Position numbers and translations under genes: made by a program
Shown: piece after piece, positions 6,438-13,009 of the stretch
Position numbering within the stretch: the stretch's first letter is position 1
Layout: the number at the start of each line of letters is the position of its first letter
The notes under the pieces: generated by a model
What the model saw: only the letters and a program-made list of their open reading frames with translations
Databases searched by the model: none
Told to the model about the DNA's origin: nothing
Assembly: GCA_016765335.1 (NCBI GenBank)
Contig: JAESQE010000380.1
Span: 1 to 13,009, forward strand
DNA: 13,009 nucleotides
Source of the DNA: Planctomycetaceae bacterium
Lineage (GTDB): Bacteria; Planctomycetota; Planctomycetia; Planctomycetales; Planctomycetaceae
Direction of reading: 5' to 3'

Positions 6438-7433
6438 ATGAACGAATCAAGTCCTCCATCCCATTCCGAAAATCAACCGCCTGCCTTTGCTTTTCATCGC
6501 AGGCCGGCTTCAACGGCATGGGAGCCAATCCCGCTTGTTTGTGACCAGGCGACTGCTCCTTCACAATCATCTGGTCCCTCTAGTATTGTCTGGGCATGGT
6601 TCAAACCGCAAGGGATGGCTAACCAACTTACCATTTCTATCCCTCCGGAAACTTTTCAGGCAACAATCGCATCGCAGCCTATAACGCTGTTGCAACTACT
6701 TAATGCGGTGCAAATTGATGTTGATCAACTGGTGATGCTTTCCGTTTTTGGAAATCCAATTGAAACATCCTGCAAAGATCATCCTGTTCTTCATCAGCCA
6801 ATCAATTCGCCGGGAGCAGTAGCAGATCCTTCGATTCACTTTGTTCTTGCCAACGCGACTGGAGCACCAACGGCAACTCCGGCGGTTGCATCCCCGGAAA
6901 CAGCGAATGTTTCAGGCGGACTGATTGATGACAGTCTGGGTACACTTTTTCGATCCATTGAAATGGATTGGACCGCGATCCAGCACATCGAATCCAAATT
7001 AAAGGCTCTGCGAAAACAGCTCGATGGACTGTTTGGTCGACTGAATGTATTAAACCGAGATCTGAACCCTGAAGAGAATCAACATGCCAGCCAATTAGAG
7101 ATTCGCTCCTGGCAGGATGCTCGACGATGGTTGCGAGATATGTCATCGCGAGTTTCCCGCTACCTCAAAGAACATGATATCGGCATGACGAGCAACGCAG
7201 GAAACAGGCAGCGATTGGCGCAAATCCATCAGCAGTTCATCACCAACAAGACACCGTTTGAGGGAATTAAACAGGTTCAACACGAATTTGAAGCTTATCG
7301 CAAGTTGATTCAGAATTTGATGCAAAGTATGTCAGCCACCCAGGCATCTGCCCAAGTCGACGGCGTGCAAAGAGCCCAGCAAGTGCTCAGCCAAATTGCA
7401 GCCAAATCGCGAGCAGCACGCACTCGAAAGTAA
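6438..7433 (+). CDS. Hypothetical protein with proline-rich N-terminus and helical C-terminal half
   Basis: I do not recognise this 331-aa protein. There is no signal peptide or membrane segment, so it should be cytoplasmic. Residues 1-60 are rich in Pro and Ser and look disordered. Residues 60-140 contain a compact segment (QLTISIPPETFQATI, then LLQLLNAVQIDVDQLVMLSVFGNPIE) that could fold into a small alpha/beta domain. Residues 140-160 are an Ala/Thr/Pro linker. Residues 165-325 are almost entirely helical, with heptad-like stretches (IEMDWTAIQHIESKLKALRKQLDGLFGRL; FEAYRKLIQNLMQSM), suggesting coiled coil or a helical bundle and a structural or scaffolding role. The tail is basic (SRAARTRK). 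The start at 6438 lacks a clear Shine-Dalgarno. The fae gene begins 232 bases downstream on the same strand, with no terminator visible between them. Confidence 0.7.
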   Translation: MNESSPPSHSENQPPAFAFHRRPASTAWEPIPLVCDQATAPSQSSGPSSIVWAWFKPQGMANQLTISIPPETFQATIASQPITLLQLLNAVQIDVDQLVMLSVFGNPIETSCKDHPVLHQPINSPGAVADPSIHFVLANATGAPTATPAVASPETANVSGGLIDDSLGTLFRSIEMDWTAIQHIESKLKALRKQLDGLFGRLNVLNRDLNPEENQHASQLEIRSWQDARRWLRDMSSRVSRYLKEHDIGMTSNAGNRQRLAQIHQQFITNKTPFEGIKQVQHEFEAYRKLIQNLMQSMSATQASAQVDGVQRAQQVLSQIAAKSRAARTRK

Positions 7434-7537
7434 GAAGAACCTGTACAGATGGGTAGTAAATATCGTTTTGTTTTCCCAGAAAGCCGTCTCATACTGGCAT
7501 TTTTTGTTGAAACTTGATATTCACAACTACTGAGGAT

Positions 7538-7606
7538 TGATTCAATGCGGTACATGGTCCGGCGATTAACCGCTTGAGAGGTTCCTCTTCGATGTGAATT
7601 GAATCA
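7538..7606. promoter_or_regulatory. 9-bp inverted repeat in the fae upstream region
   Basis: TGATTCAAT (7538-7546) is exactly complementary to ATTGAATCA (7598-7606), with 51 bases between. The pair lies 60-130 bases before the fae start, in AT-rich sequence with no gene. It could be two half-sites for a regulator or the base of a leader structure, but chance cannot be excluded. Confidence 0.3.
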
Positions 7607-7665
7607 TCTATCGTGATGACTTACAAAGTTTTGAGACTATTTGAACAGACAGGGGAGTCGAGTCC

Positions 7666-8163
7666 ATGGTAATGCGTATTGGTGAAGCACTTGTTGGTGA
7701 AGGTAATGAAGTTGCACACATCGATCTTTTGATTGGTGAAAAAGAAGGTCCTGTAGGAACGGCATTTGCCAACGCCTTGGCACAGCAGACTCAGGGACAC
7801 AGCAACTTGCTGGCTGTTTTAGAGCCTAACCTGGCTGTCAAACCTGCGACTGTGATGACCACAAAAGTAACAATCAAAGGAGCTAAGCAAGCCGTCCAAA
7901 TGTTTGGACCTGCACAGTATGCTGTTGCAAAAGCTGTTGCTGATTGCGTTGCTAATGGAACCATCCCAAAGGATCAAGTCGAAGACTTAGTCATCGTTTG
8001 TGGTGTATTCATTCACTGGGAAGCTGAAGACGACAAGAAGATTTTCGAGTACAACTACGAAGCGACAAAATTGTCTATCGAACGAGCTATGAAAAACGAG
8101 CCTTCTGCAGACGAAATGATCGCAAAGAAAGACACTGCTTCACATCCATTCTCTGGTGTGTAA
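7666..8163 (+). CDS. fae: Formaldehyde-activating enzyme (5,6,7,8-tetrahydromethanopterin hydro-lyase)
   Basis: Fae condenses formaldehyde with tetrahydromethanopterin to methylene-H4MPT, the entry step of the H4MPT-linked formaldehyde oxidation route in the cytoplasm. The 165-aa protein has the expected length and the diagnostic N-terminus MRIGEALVGEGNEVAHIDLLIG (residues 3-24, written here in two parts: MRIGEALVGEG and NEVAHIDLLIG). His18 corresponds to the conserved catalytic His of the family. Conserved later blocks include GPVGTAFANALA, NLLAVLEPNL and VKPATVM. The ATG at 7666 is preferred over 7672 because GGGGAG at 7652-7657 lies 8 bases before it. The gene uses many GGT, GTT and GCA/GCT codons and ends in a strong terminator, which fits high expression. 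No other H4MPT genes lie in the window. Fae occurs in methylotrophs and in many planctomycetes that are not classic methylotrophs. Confidence 0.97.
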   Translation: MVMRIGEALVGEGNEVAHIDLLIGEKEGPVGTAFANALAQQTQGHSNLLAVLEPNLAVKPATVMTTKVTIKGAKQAVQMFGPAQYAVAKAVADCVANGTIPKDQVEDLVIVCGVFIHWEAEDDKKIFEYNYEATKLSIERAMKNEPSADEMIAKKDTASHPFSGV

Positions 8164-8186
8164 TTTTCTGATTAAGTAGAGAAGCG

Positions 8187-8229
8187 AAAAAAACCCCTTA
8201 TTCAGATTTCTGAATGAGGGGTTTTTTAT
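8187..8229 (+). terminator. Rho-independent terminator of fae
   Basis: A long hairpin starts 24 bases after the fae stop: 8188-8205 pairs with 8210-8227 (AAAAAACCCCTTATTCAG against CTGAATGAGGGGTTTTTT) with one wobble and a 4-base loop. It ends in a run of six T. The matching A-run means it could also stop transcription arriving from thiC on the opposite strand. Confidence 0.9.
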
Positions 8230-8533
8230 TGGATTTACCAAGGCGATCCTGAAAAACTCATCCAGGTAGGAGTTTCTGGATTTGTTAGCGAAACTCGGGA
8301 GAGTGACGCGACTGCGGAACCAGATTGTACTGATTATTCTTCGTGTATTAGCGGGTTGCGCAGCAACCAGAAGGATTGTTAATGCGGGTTCGTTGTTTGT
8401 CTTTGAACGGAACGCAATATTACATTTGCATTATTTGCGATGAAATCGACTGGTACCATCCTCGGGTGCCTACGGCACTCACACGACCCTCAAACGGGAT
8501 CGTGTGAGCTACCCAGATCAATCAAATACCAGC
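8230..8533. other. Intergenic region between fae and thiC with three hairpins
   Basis: There is no gene in these 300 bases between convergent genes. Visible structures are GGTTGC-GCA-GCAACC (8354-8368), GTGCC-TAC-GGCAC (8466-8478) and a larger one: CTCACACGA at 8478-8486 with TCGTGTGAG at 8500-8508, extended by CCC/GGG around a bulged A. The last two lie 25-70 bases past the thiC stop in its direction of reading. They could end its transcript, although no T-run follows. They also look like a dispersed intergenic palindrome. Confidence 0.5.
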
Positions 8534-10339
8534 CTAGTTGGCATCTAATTCGACGGCTTCATTTTCCTGGATTTGCTTGGCTGCATCGGTATCGACGAAA
8601 TCGCTGTGGCAGGATGCTTTGTCGTCTTCGGGTTGCATTTTGTCTTTTGTTTTTGAGGCCAGCTTATGAATTTCATCAGGGCTGAGAACGCCACGTTGCT
8701 TGAGGATTTCCTGCTGCTCGGGTGTTAACGCAGCTGTCTTTTTCGCTTTGTCCCAGGCATAATTCGCATCTTTCCCGGATGTGAATTCCACGATTTCCCG
8801 TGAGATACGTACGCTGCACCAATCGTGACCACACATGGCACAAAAATCGGTATCAACATCGAGATCTTCATCATGATAAGCACGAGCGACATCGGGATCG
8901 AAACTGAGTTCGAAATGTTTTTCCCAGTTCAACGCAGCACGAGCTTTGGTCAATTCGTCATCACGATCACGAGTTCCCGGAATTCCCAAGGCGATATCGG
9001 CTGCATGAGCTGCAATTTTGTAAGCAACACAGCCTTGCTTGACATCGTCTTTTTTCGGTAAGCCGAGGTGTTCTTTGGGGGTCACGTAGCAGAGCATCGC
9101 AGCTCCATGATACGCAGCTGCGGTCGCGCCGATACAACTGGTGATATGATCGTAACCCGGGAAGATATCGGTCACCAACGGGCCGAGCACATAAAACGGT
9201 GCCCCGTGGCAAATGTTGCGTTGCAGCTTCATGTTGTATTCGATTTGATCAAACGAAACGTGCCCCGGTCCTTCAACCATCACTTGCACGCCTTGCTTCC
9301 AGGCCCGCTCGGTGAGTTCGCCTAATGCACAAAGTTCGGCCAGTTGTGCTTGATCGGTTGCATCCGCTAATCCACCCGGTCGCAATCCGTCGCCGATACT
9401 GAACGTGACATCGTAACGACGCATCAATTGACAAATTTGCTCCCAAAGCACGTACATCGGGTTTTCCTGATCGTGGTCCAACATCCACTTAGCGAGTAGC
9501 GACCCGCCGCGTGAAACGATTCCGATTAATCGATCTTTCACATACTGTAAATGCTCATGCAAGACACCCGCATGAATCGTAAAATAATCGACCCCTTGCT
9601 GGGCTTGATGCTCTAATGAATCGAGAATTATTTCGTGTGTTAAATCTTCGAGCTTTCGTCCGATAATCATCGAGTAAATGGGAACGGTTCCGATTGGTGC
9701 GGTACTGTTGAGGATGATCGCTTCTCGGCAACCATCGATGTCTCCTCCGGTAGAAAGATCCATCACGGTGTCTGCTCCCCATTGAAGGGACCAATGCAGT
9801 TTTTCAACTTCTTCATCGGTTCCTGAAGAAACCGGGGAGGCTCCCATATTGGCATTCACTTTTGTCAGCGATGCCCGACCGATACACATCGGATCGAGCT
9901 TGTGAGCCAAATGCACGGTGTTGGCAGGAATGACCATTCGTCCGGCTGCAACTTCGTCCCGAACCTGCTCAGCTGTAAGATGCGGTTCTCGCTGTGAGAC
10001 TCGCTCCATTTCGGGAGTGACGATTCCCCGGCGAGCACTTTCCAGTTGAGTGATTGCTTCAAAACCCTCGGGAATCTGCCAGGCTTCTGCACAGTGATAG
10101 TTTTCTTCAAAGCCTGGACGAATCGTCCAATCTTCCGGCATGAAATCCCAAGCGGTCTTTTCAGAAGCGGGGGGCATGCCGGGGGTATCAGGCGAAGCGT
10201 AAGTGAGTGCGCCTTCGGGCCCGGGAGCAAGTTTCGCAGGCAACGCGAAGCTGCCGGGATTAGTCCCTTCTGAATTTGTAGAAGGATTTGTTCCAACAGG
10301 AGGCAAAACGTATTGTTTGTTTGGGTCGCTGTGACTCAT
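8534..10339 (-). CDS. thiC: Phosphomethylpyrimidine synthase ThiC
   Basis: ThiC is a radical SAM enzyme that rearranges aminoimidazole ribotide to HMP phosphate, the pyrimidine half of thiamine. The 601-aa protein has the family's usual length. Core blocks are [76 protein letters not shown] and [18 protein letters not shown]. The iron-sulphur ligands form the C-terminal CxxCxxxxC motif, Cys500-Cys503-Cys508 in [11 protein letters not shown]. The N-terminal 50 residues are low-complexity and Pro/Gly-rich. The tail after the cluster (about 90 residues) is charged. No other thi genes are adjacent. The Shine-Dalgarno is weak (GGAT about 9 bases upstream). I found no THI-box (TPP riboswitch) in the 330 bases upstream, the usual control of thiC in many bacteria. 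Confidence 0.97.
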   Translation of the reverse strand: MSHSDPNKQYVLPPVGTNPSTNSEGTNPGSFALPAKLAPGPEGALTYASPDTPGMPPASEKTAWDFMPEDWTIRPGFEENYHCAEAWQIPEGFEAITQLESARRGIVTPEMERVSQREPHLTAEQVRDEVAAGRMVIPANTVHLAHKLDPMCIGRASLTKVNANMGASPVSSGTDEEVEKLHWSLQWGADTVMDLSTGGDIDGCREAIILNSTAPIGTVPIYSMIIGRKLEDLTHEIILDSLEHQAQQGVDYFTIHAGVLHEHLQYVKDRLIGIVSRGGSLLAKWMLDHDQENPMYVLWEQICQLMRRYDVTFSIGDGLRPGGLADATDQAQLAELCALGELTERAWKQGVQVMVEGPGHVSFDQIEYNMKLQRNICHGAPFYVLGPLVTDIFPGYDHITSCIGATAAAYHGAAMLCYVTPKEHLGLPKKDDVKQGCVAYKIAAHAADIALGIPGTRDRDDELTKARAALNWEKHFELSFDPDVARAYHDEDLDVDTDFCAMCGHDWCSVRISREIVEFTSGKDANYAWDKAKKTAALTPEQQEILKQRGVLSPDEIHKLASKTKDKMQPEDDKASCHSDFVDTDAAKQIQENEAVELDAN

Positions 10340-10671
10340 TGAAGAGATCCGTTTATTAAGATTTTGAAAGAAGTCTGCGTGTTTACAGATCTTAAATAGT
10401 CTATTAAATGCCTATTTAGAAAACAGCAGGTATTATAGGACTTTCTGTGGGAAAAACAGTCCGAACGCAAATTAATTCTCACACAGCAGAATTTGCCCAC
10501 GGAACAAGCCCTTTTCTTAACCGGGTTCGAGCATTCACCAGTTTCCGTGTGCTCTTATTATCCCTATGATGAACTGTAGAAGCGGGTTTGTGTCGAGATT
10601 ACTGATCAGCCTTTGCTGATGAAATGTGCGATCAGGTGTTTTGAAGTAGAAGAAGTATGTAAAGGTTTATC
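10340..10671. other. Divergent intergenic region between thiC and gmd
   Basis: These 332 bases hold the 5' regions of both flanking genes. I looked on the thiC strand for the conserved THI-box blocks (CTGAGA and ACCTGATC with its context). One isolated ACCTGATC complement occurs at about 10630-10637, but without the other conserved blocks. A 6-bp hairpin (ATCAGC-CTTT-GCTGAT, 10605-10620) lies about 50 bases before gmd. No small gene is visible. Confidence 0.5.
10432..10459 (-). promoter_or_regulatory. Possible thiC promoter
   Basis: On the minus strand a perfect TATAAT lies at 10432-10437, about 95 bases before the thiC start. The matching -35 region (CTGTTT at 10454-10459, 16-base spacer) is weak. 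The -10 match is the main support. Confidence 0.35.
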
Positions 10672-11646
10672 ATGAAACGTGCATTAATAACGGGAATTAC
10701 AGGGCAAGATGGCTCTTATCTGGCAGATCATTTGCTCGATTTGGGCTATGAAGTGCATGGCATTGTGCGTCGGGTGGCGTTAGAAGATTCAGCACATCGA
10801 CTCGTTCGACTAGCTGGAAATCTCGATAAGTTGCATCTACACGCTGCTTCGCTGGAAAGTTTCCCGAGTTTGTTCAGCGTGGTTTCCGAAGTCCAGCCGG
10901 ATGAGCTGTATCATTTAGCTGCCCAAAGTTTTGTTTCGTATTCGTTTGATGATTCATTTTCCACGTTTCGAACCAACATCGATGGGACTCATTTCATGCT
11001 GGAGTGTGCCCGTCGCCTGGTGCCAAGCTGCAAATTCTACTTTGCTGGATCAAGCGAAATGTTCGGTCATGCAGATGAAGTACCTCAAAATGAAAACACG
11101 CGGTTCTACCCTCGTTCGCCTTACGGGATTTCTAAAGTGACGGGTTTCGATTTATCACGAAATTATCGCGAAGCTTACGATATGTATGTCAGTTCGGGGA
11201 TTCTGTTTAATCATGAATCGCCCCGCAGAGGTTTCGAATTTGTGACACGAAAAATCACCTCGCATGTGGCCCGGATCAAAAATGGGGAGCTGAACGAACT
11301 CCCACTGGGAAACCTGGAAGCAAAACGAGACTGGGGATTTGCTGGCGATTATGTGCGTGCGATGCATCTGATGCTGCAACAGGAAACCCCGGAAGATTTC
11401 GTTGTCGCGACAGGTAAAACTCATTCGGTACGTGAATTCTGCCAGCTCGCTTTTGAATTTGCCGGCCTCAATTATGAAGACTACGTTATTAAAGATCCTC
11501 GGTTTTATAGACCAGCCGAAGTGCATCTGTTGCTGGGAGATGCCTCCAAATCGAAAAAAAAACTGGGCTGGGAACCGACCATCGGCTTCGAAGAACTGGT
11601 CGAAATGATGGTAAAACATGACTTGGATTTGCACAGTCATCACTAA
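10672..11646 (+). CDS. gmd: GDP-mannose 4,6-dehydratase
   Basis: The enzyme converts GDP-D-mannose to GDP-4-keto-6-deoxy-D-mannose, the precursor of GDP-fucose, GDP-rhamnose and related sugars for surface polysaccharides. The 324-aa protein is an extended short-chain dehydrogenase. Its NADP-binding loop is GITGQDGSYLADHLL (from residue 8). The catalytic Ser/Glu region is SSEMFG (127-132), with Tyr151 and Lys155 in YGISK. Substrate-site signatures typical of GMD are NHESPRRGFEFVTRKI (180-195) and GNLEAKRDWGFAGDYV (213-228). The length is slightly below the ~345-370 aa of many homologues. A short AAAGG at 10661-10665 lies 6 bases before the ATG. No epimerase/reductase partner (for example fcl or rmd) or glycosyltransferase is in the window, so the final sugar cannot be told. 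Confidence 0.95.
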   Translation: MKRALITGITGQDGSYLADHLLDLGYEVHGIVRRVALEDSAHRLVRLAGNLDKLHLHAASLESFPSLFSVVSEVQPDELYHLAAQSFVSYSFDDSFSTFRTNIDGTHFMLECARRLVPSCKFYFAGSSEMFGHADEVPQNENTRFYPRSPYGISKVTGFDLSRNYREAYDMYVSSGILFNHESPRRGFEFVTRKITSHVARIKNGELNELPLGNLEAKRDWGFAGDYVRAMHLMLQQETPEDFVVATGKTHSVREFCQLAFEFAGLNYEDYVIKDPRFYRPAEVHLLLGDASKSKKKLGWEPTIGFEELVEMMVKHDLDLHSHH

Positions 11647-11693
11647 AAACAAGCCGCGATGGAAACAAGAAAGTCAGCTTCTTCGGTTGCTTG

Positions 11694-11831
11694 TTAAGAG
11701 AACCTTTAATAATTCAAAAAGACATTGCGAGCGGAAGGTAAAAATGCTTGTCTGCCTTGAATTGAAGGCATGCTCAAACGAAACAGACACAAAATGTCTG
11801 TGCCCCATTTGGATTAAGAGAGGCTCCCTTA
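11694..11831. mobile_element. MITE-like element, diverged copy 2
   Basis: The left end TTAAGAGAACCTTTAAT matches the left end of the element at 484-604 (with one flanking TTAA included) at 18 of 21 positions over 11694-11714. The right end at 11813-11831 (ATTAAGAGAGGCTCCCTTA) matches the right end of the first copy at 16 of 19. The 138-base interior is unrelated to copy 1. It carries its own hairpins: TGCCTT/AAGGCA (11753-11770) and a perfect 7-bp ACAGACA/TGTCTGT stem (11783-11801). It starts 47 bases after the gmd stop. The two ends are less complementary to each other than in copy 1, suggesting an older insertion. No protein is encoded. Confidence 0.5.
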
Positions 11832-11945
11832 GTTGCTTCTGTTTTGGAAAACCGTGTGGAATACGCGAAACCATTAGCGTTTACTATTGTTAGATATCCT
11901 ACAGCGTTGCAAAAATGAGCAGTGCTGAGCGATCTGTTTCTAACG

Positions 11946-11975
11946 TTGAAATCGATTCAACTCACAGATTATGTT
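11946..11975 (+). promoter_or_regulatory. Possible promoter of the EF-hand gene
   Basis: TTGAAA (11946-11951, five of six to the -35 consensus) is followed after 18 bases by TATGTT (11970-11975, four of six to the -10). It lies about 35 bases before the start codon. The -35 overlaps a small inverted repeat, TTGAA-ATCGA-TTCAA (11946-11960). The support is moderate at best. Confidence 0.3.
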
Positions 11976-12007
11976 TTTGGGTAGTTTTAGAAGCTGGAGA
12001 GATGAAA

Positions 12008-12910
12008 ATGCGAATTCATGGCTTGGTTGGTTTGTGTTTAGTTGGTTTGTCAGCAACCGCGATGGTGTTTGCTGCACCACCAGAAGGAGGGCGAGGGCGT
12101 GGACCAGGTGGCCCTGGCGGTGGACGACCCGGAGACGGGGATCATGGTCCGAGAGGTCCGATGGGACCACCAGCGATCATCAAAGCTTTGGATGCCAACA
12201 GCGATGGCAAAATTTCTACTGAAGAAATGAAAAATGCAACACAAGCTTTGAAACAACTTGATAAAAACAACGATGGGGTTCTGACTCCTGAAGAATTCGC
12301 GCATCCTGGTGGACATGGTCATCGCGGAGGACATCAAGGGAGACCACCACGCGAAGGCGACCGAGGTAGAGGACAAGGGCATCGTCCAGAAGGACACCCA
12401 CCACGCGATGGAGACAAACCACCACGTGCGGGAGATCGCCCACCTCGCGATGGCCATCGTCCTGGCCCAGAAGAATTATTCAAACGACTGGACACCAATA
12501 GTGATGGCAAGCTCAGCAAAGAAGAAGCACGAGGCCCGATGAAGGAGCACTTCGATAAAGCCGATGCAAATTCGGATGGCTTTCTGGATCAAGGAGAAAT
12601 TCGCAAACTAATGGAACGTTTCCGTGGCAGTCGTGGTCCAGGCCAAGGGGCACGACCAGACCGGGAAGCAATGTTCAAACAACTCGACAAAAACGGCGAC
12701 GGGAAAATCAGTAAAGAAGAAGCTCCCGGCCGAATGAAAGAGAACTTTGATCGCATTGACAGCAATGGCGATGGTCAACTCGAACAAAAAGAGATTCAGA
12801 AAATGATGGAATCAATGCGAGGCGGACGTGGCGGCCCACCTCATGGCAGAAAACCCGGTGGAGATCGCCGACCAGGAGAAGGACGTCCTCATCCAAAAGA
12901 TAAAGAGTAG
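12008..12910 (+). CDS. Exported EF-hand calcium-binding protein with six EF loops
   Basis: The start chosen is the ATG at 12008, 8 bases after GGAG (11996-11999), and it opens directly into a signal peptide ([22 protein letters not shown], residues 1-22, quoted as MRIHGLVGL and [13 protein letters not shown]). The ATG at 12002 is too close to that site. The 300-aa protein has six canonical 12-residue DxDxDG loops in three pairs: residues 62-73 and 85-96, 162-173 and 186-197, 227-238 and 251-262. All keep the D/D/D or N and the final Glu needed for Ca2+. Pairs 2 and 3 are clearly duplicated ([17 protein letters not shown] against [17 protein letters not shown]), 65 residues apart. Linkers are rich in Gly, Arg, Pro and His, notably 99-155 with repeats like [19 protein letters not shown]. 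It is likely a secreted or periplasmic calcium binder; its partner is unknown. Confidence 0.9.
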   Translation: MRIHGLVGLCLVGLSATAMVFAAPPEGGRGRGPGGPGGGRPGDGDHGPRGPMGPPAIIKALDANSDGKISTEEMKNATQALKQLDKNNDGVLTPEEFAHPGGHGHRGGHQGRPPREGDRGRGQGHRPEGHPPRDGDKPPRAGDRPPRDGHRPGPEELFKRLDTNSDGKLSKEEARGPMKEHFDKADANSDGFLDQGEIRKLMERFRGSRGPGQGARPDREAMFKQLDKNGDGKISKEEAPGRMKENFDRIDSNGDGQLEQKEIQKMMESMRGGRGGPPHGRKPGGDRRPGEGRPHPKDKE

Positions 12911-12935
12911 TCCTTCTTCATCTGATTACCTTCAA

Positions 12936-12971
12936 TAAAAAACCCCGAGCCAACCAGCTCGGGGTTTTTTA
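12936..12971 (+). terminator. Rho-independent terminator of the EF-hand gene
   Basis: A 15-bp perfect stem (TAAAAAACCCCGAGC at 12936-12950 with 12957-12971) encloses the loop CAACCA and includes six T after the GC part. It lies 26 bases after the stop. The A-run on the other arm makes it capable of working in both directions. It has the same A-run/CCCC architecture as the fae terminator. Confidence 0.92.
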
Positions 12972-13009
12972 TTTCGACATTCTATTTCTGCATTGACCTC
13001 GGGCTAAGC

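Noticed and set aside
7441..7470. TGGG...CCCA pairing as a terminator for the 331-residue protein gene
   Set aside because: Only four base pairs around a long loop and no following T-run at the right distance.
10629..10637. GATCAGGT, resembling the complement of a THI-box core upstream of thiC
   Set aside because: The neighbouring conserved blocks (CTGAGA and the GGATAATGCCAGCG-like part) are absent and it lies about 290 bases from the gene, next to gmd, so chance is likelier.
11618..11893. Plus-strand open frame overlapping the end of gmd and the second MITE-like element
   Set aside because: It starts inside gmd in another frame and continues across the element ends and hairpins. Its Cys/Lys-rich composition looks random.
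12309..12542. Alternative-frame open reading frames inside the EF-hand gene
   Set aside because: They are produced by the repetitive Gly/Arg/Pro/His codons of the true gene, which has a signal peptide, six canonical EF loops and a ribosome site.

Overview
The window looks like a piece of a planctomycete chromosome (Planctomycetota, probably Planctomycetales; genus not resolved). The reasons are the mix of genes rather than one marker: a formaldehyde-activating enzyme (Fae) of the tetrahydromethanopterin C1 pathway, a short protein carrying the HYExAFE signature known from planctomycetes, secreted proteins with signal peptides on large hydrolase-like domains, a Gly/His/Pro/Arg-rich EF-hand protein, and moderate GC content with loosely spaced, mostly single-gene units.

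Layout. Positions 1-88 hold the tail of a gene that starts outside the window. A 28-residue very basic protein (357-443) follows, behind a near-consensus promoter. Positions 444-834 have no gene but hold a 121-bp MITE-like element, a strong 17-bp inverted repeat and degenerate T-rich tandem repeats. Then come the HYExAFE protein (835-1353), a tiny membrane protein (1502-1627) and a beta-ketoacyl-ACP synthase (1670-2872), all on the plus strand. A minus-strand pair follows: a 780-residue exported double alpha/beta-hydrolase (3894-6236) and a small exported lectin-like protein (3129-3830). Plus-strand genes resume with an unrecognised 331-residue protein (6438-7433) and fae (7666-8163), which ends in a strong terminator. 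thiC is on the minus strand (8534-10339). GDP-mannose 4,6-dehydratase (10672-11646) runs divergently from it. A second, diverged copy of the MITE-like element (11694-11831) separates gmd from a six-EF-hand exported protein (12008-12910), which also ends in a strong terminator.

How the genes relate. Most appear to be independent units: housekeeping or central metabolism (fatty-acid or polyketide condensation, thiamine pyrimidine synthesis, GDP-deoxysugar synthesis, formaldehyde capture) mixed with lineage-specific proteins. The only likely multi-gene transcripts are the hydrolase/lectin-like pair, possibly for extracellular carbohydrate or ester breakdown, and perhaps the tiny membrane protein with the ketosynthase. 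I see no complete novel defence or mobile system. The best leads are the HYExAFE protein, whose residues suggest an uncharacterised PD-(D/E)XK nuclease, the hydrolase that is a tandem duplication with a catalytically dead first half, and the two related MITE-like elements 11 kb apart.
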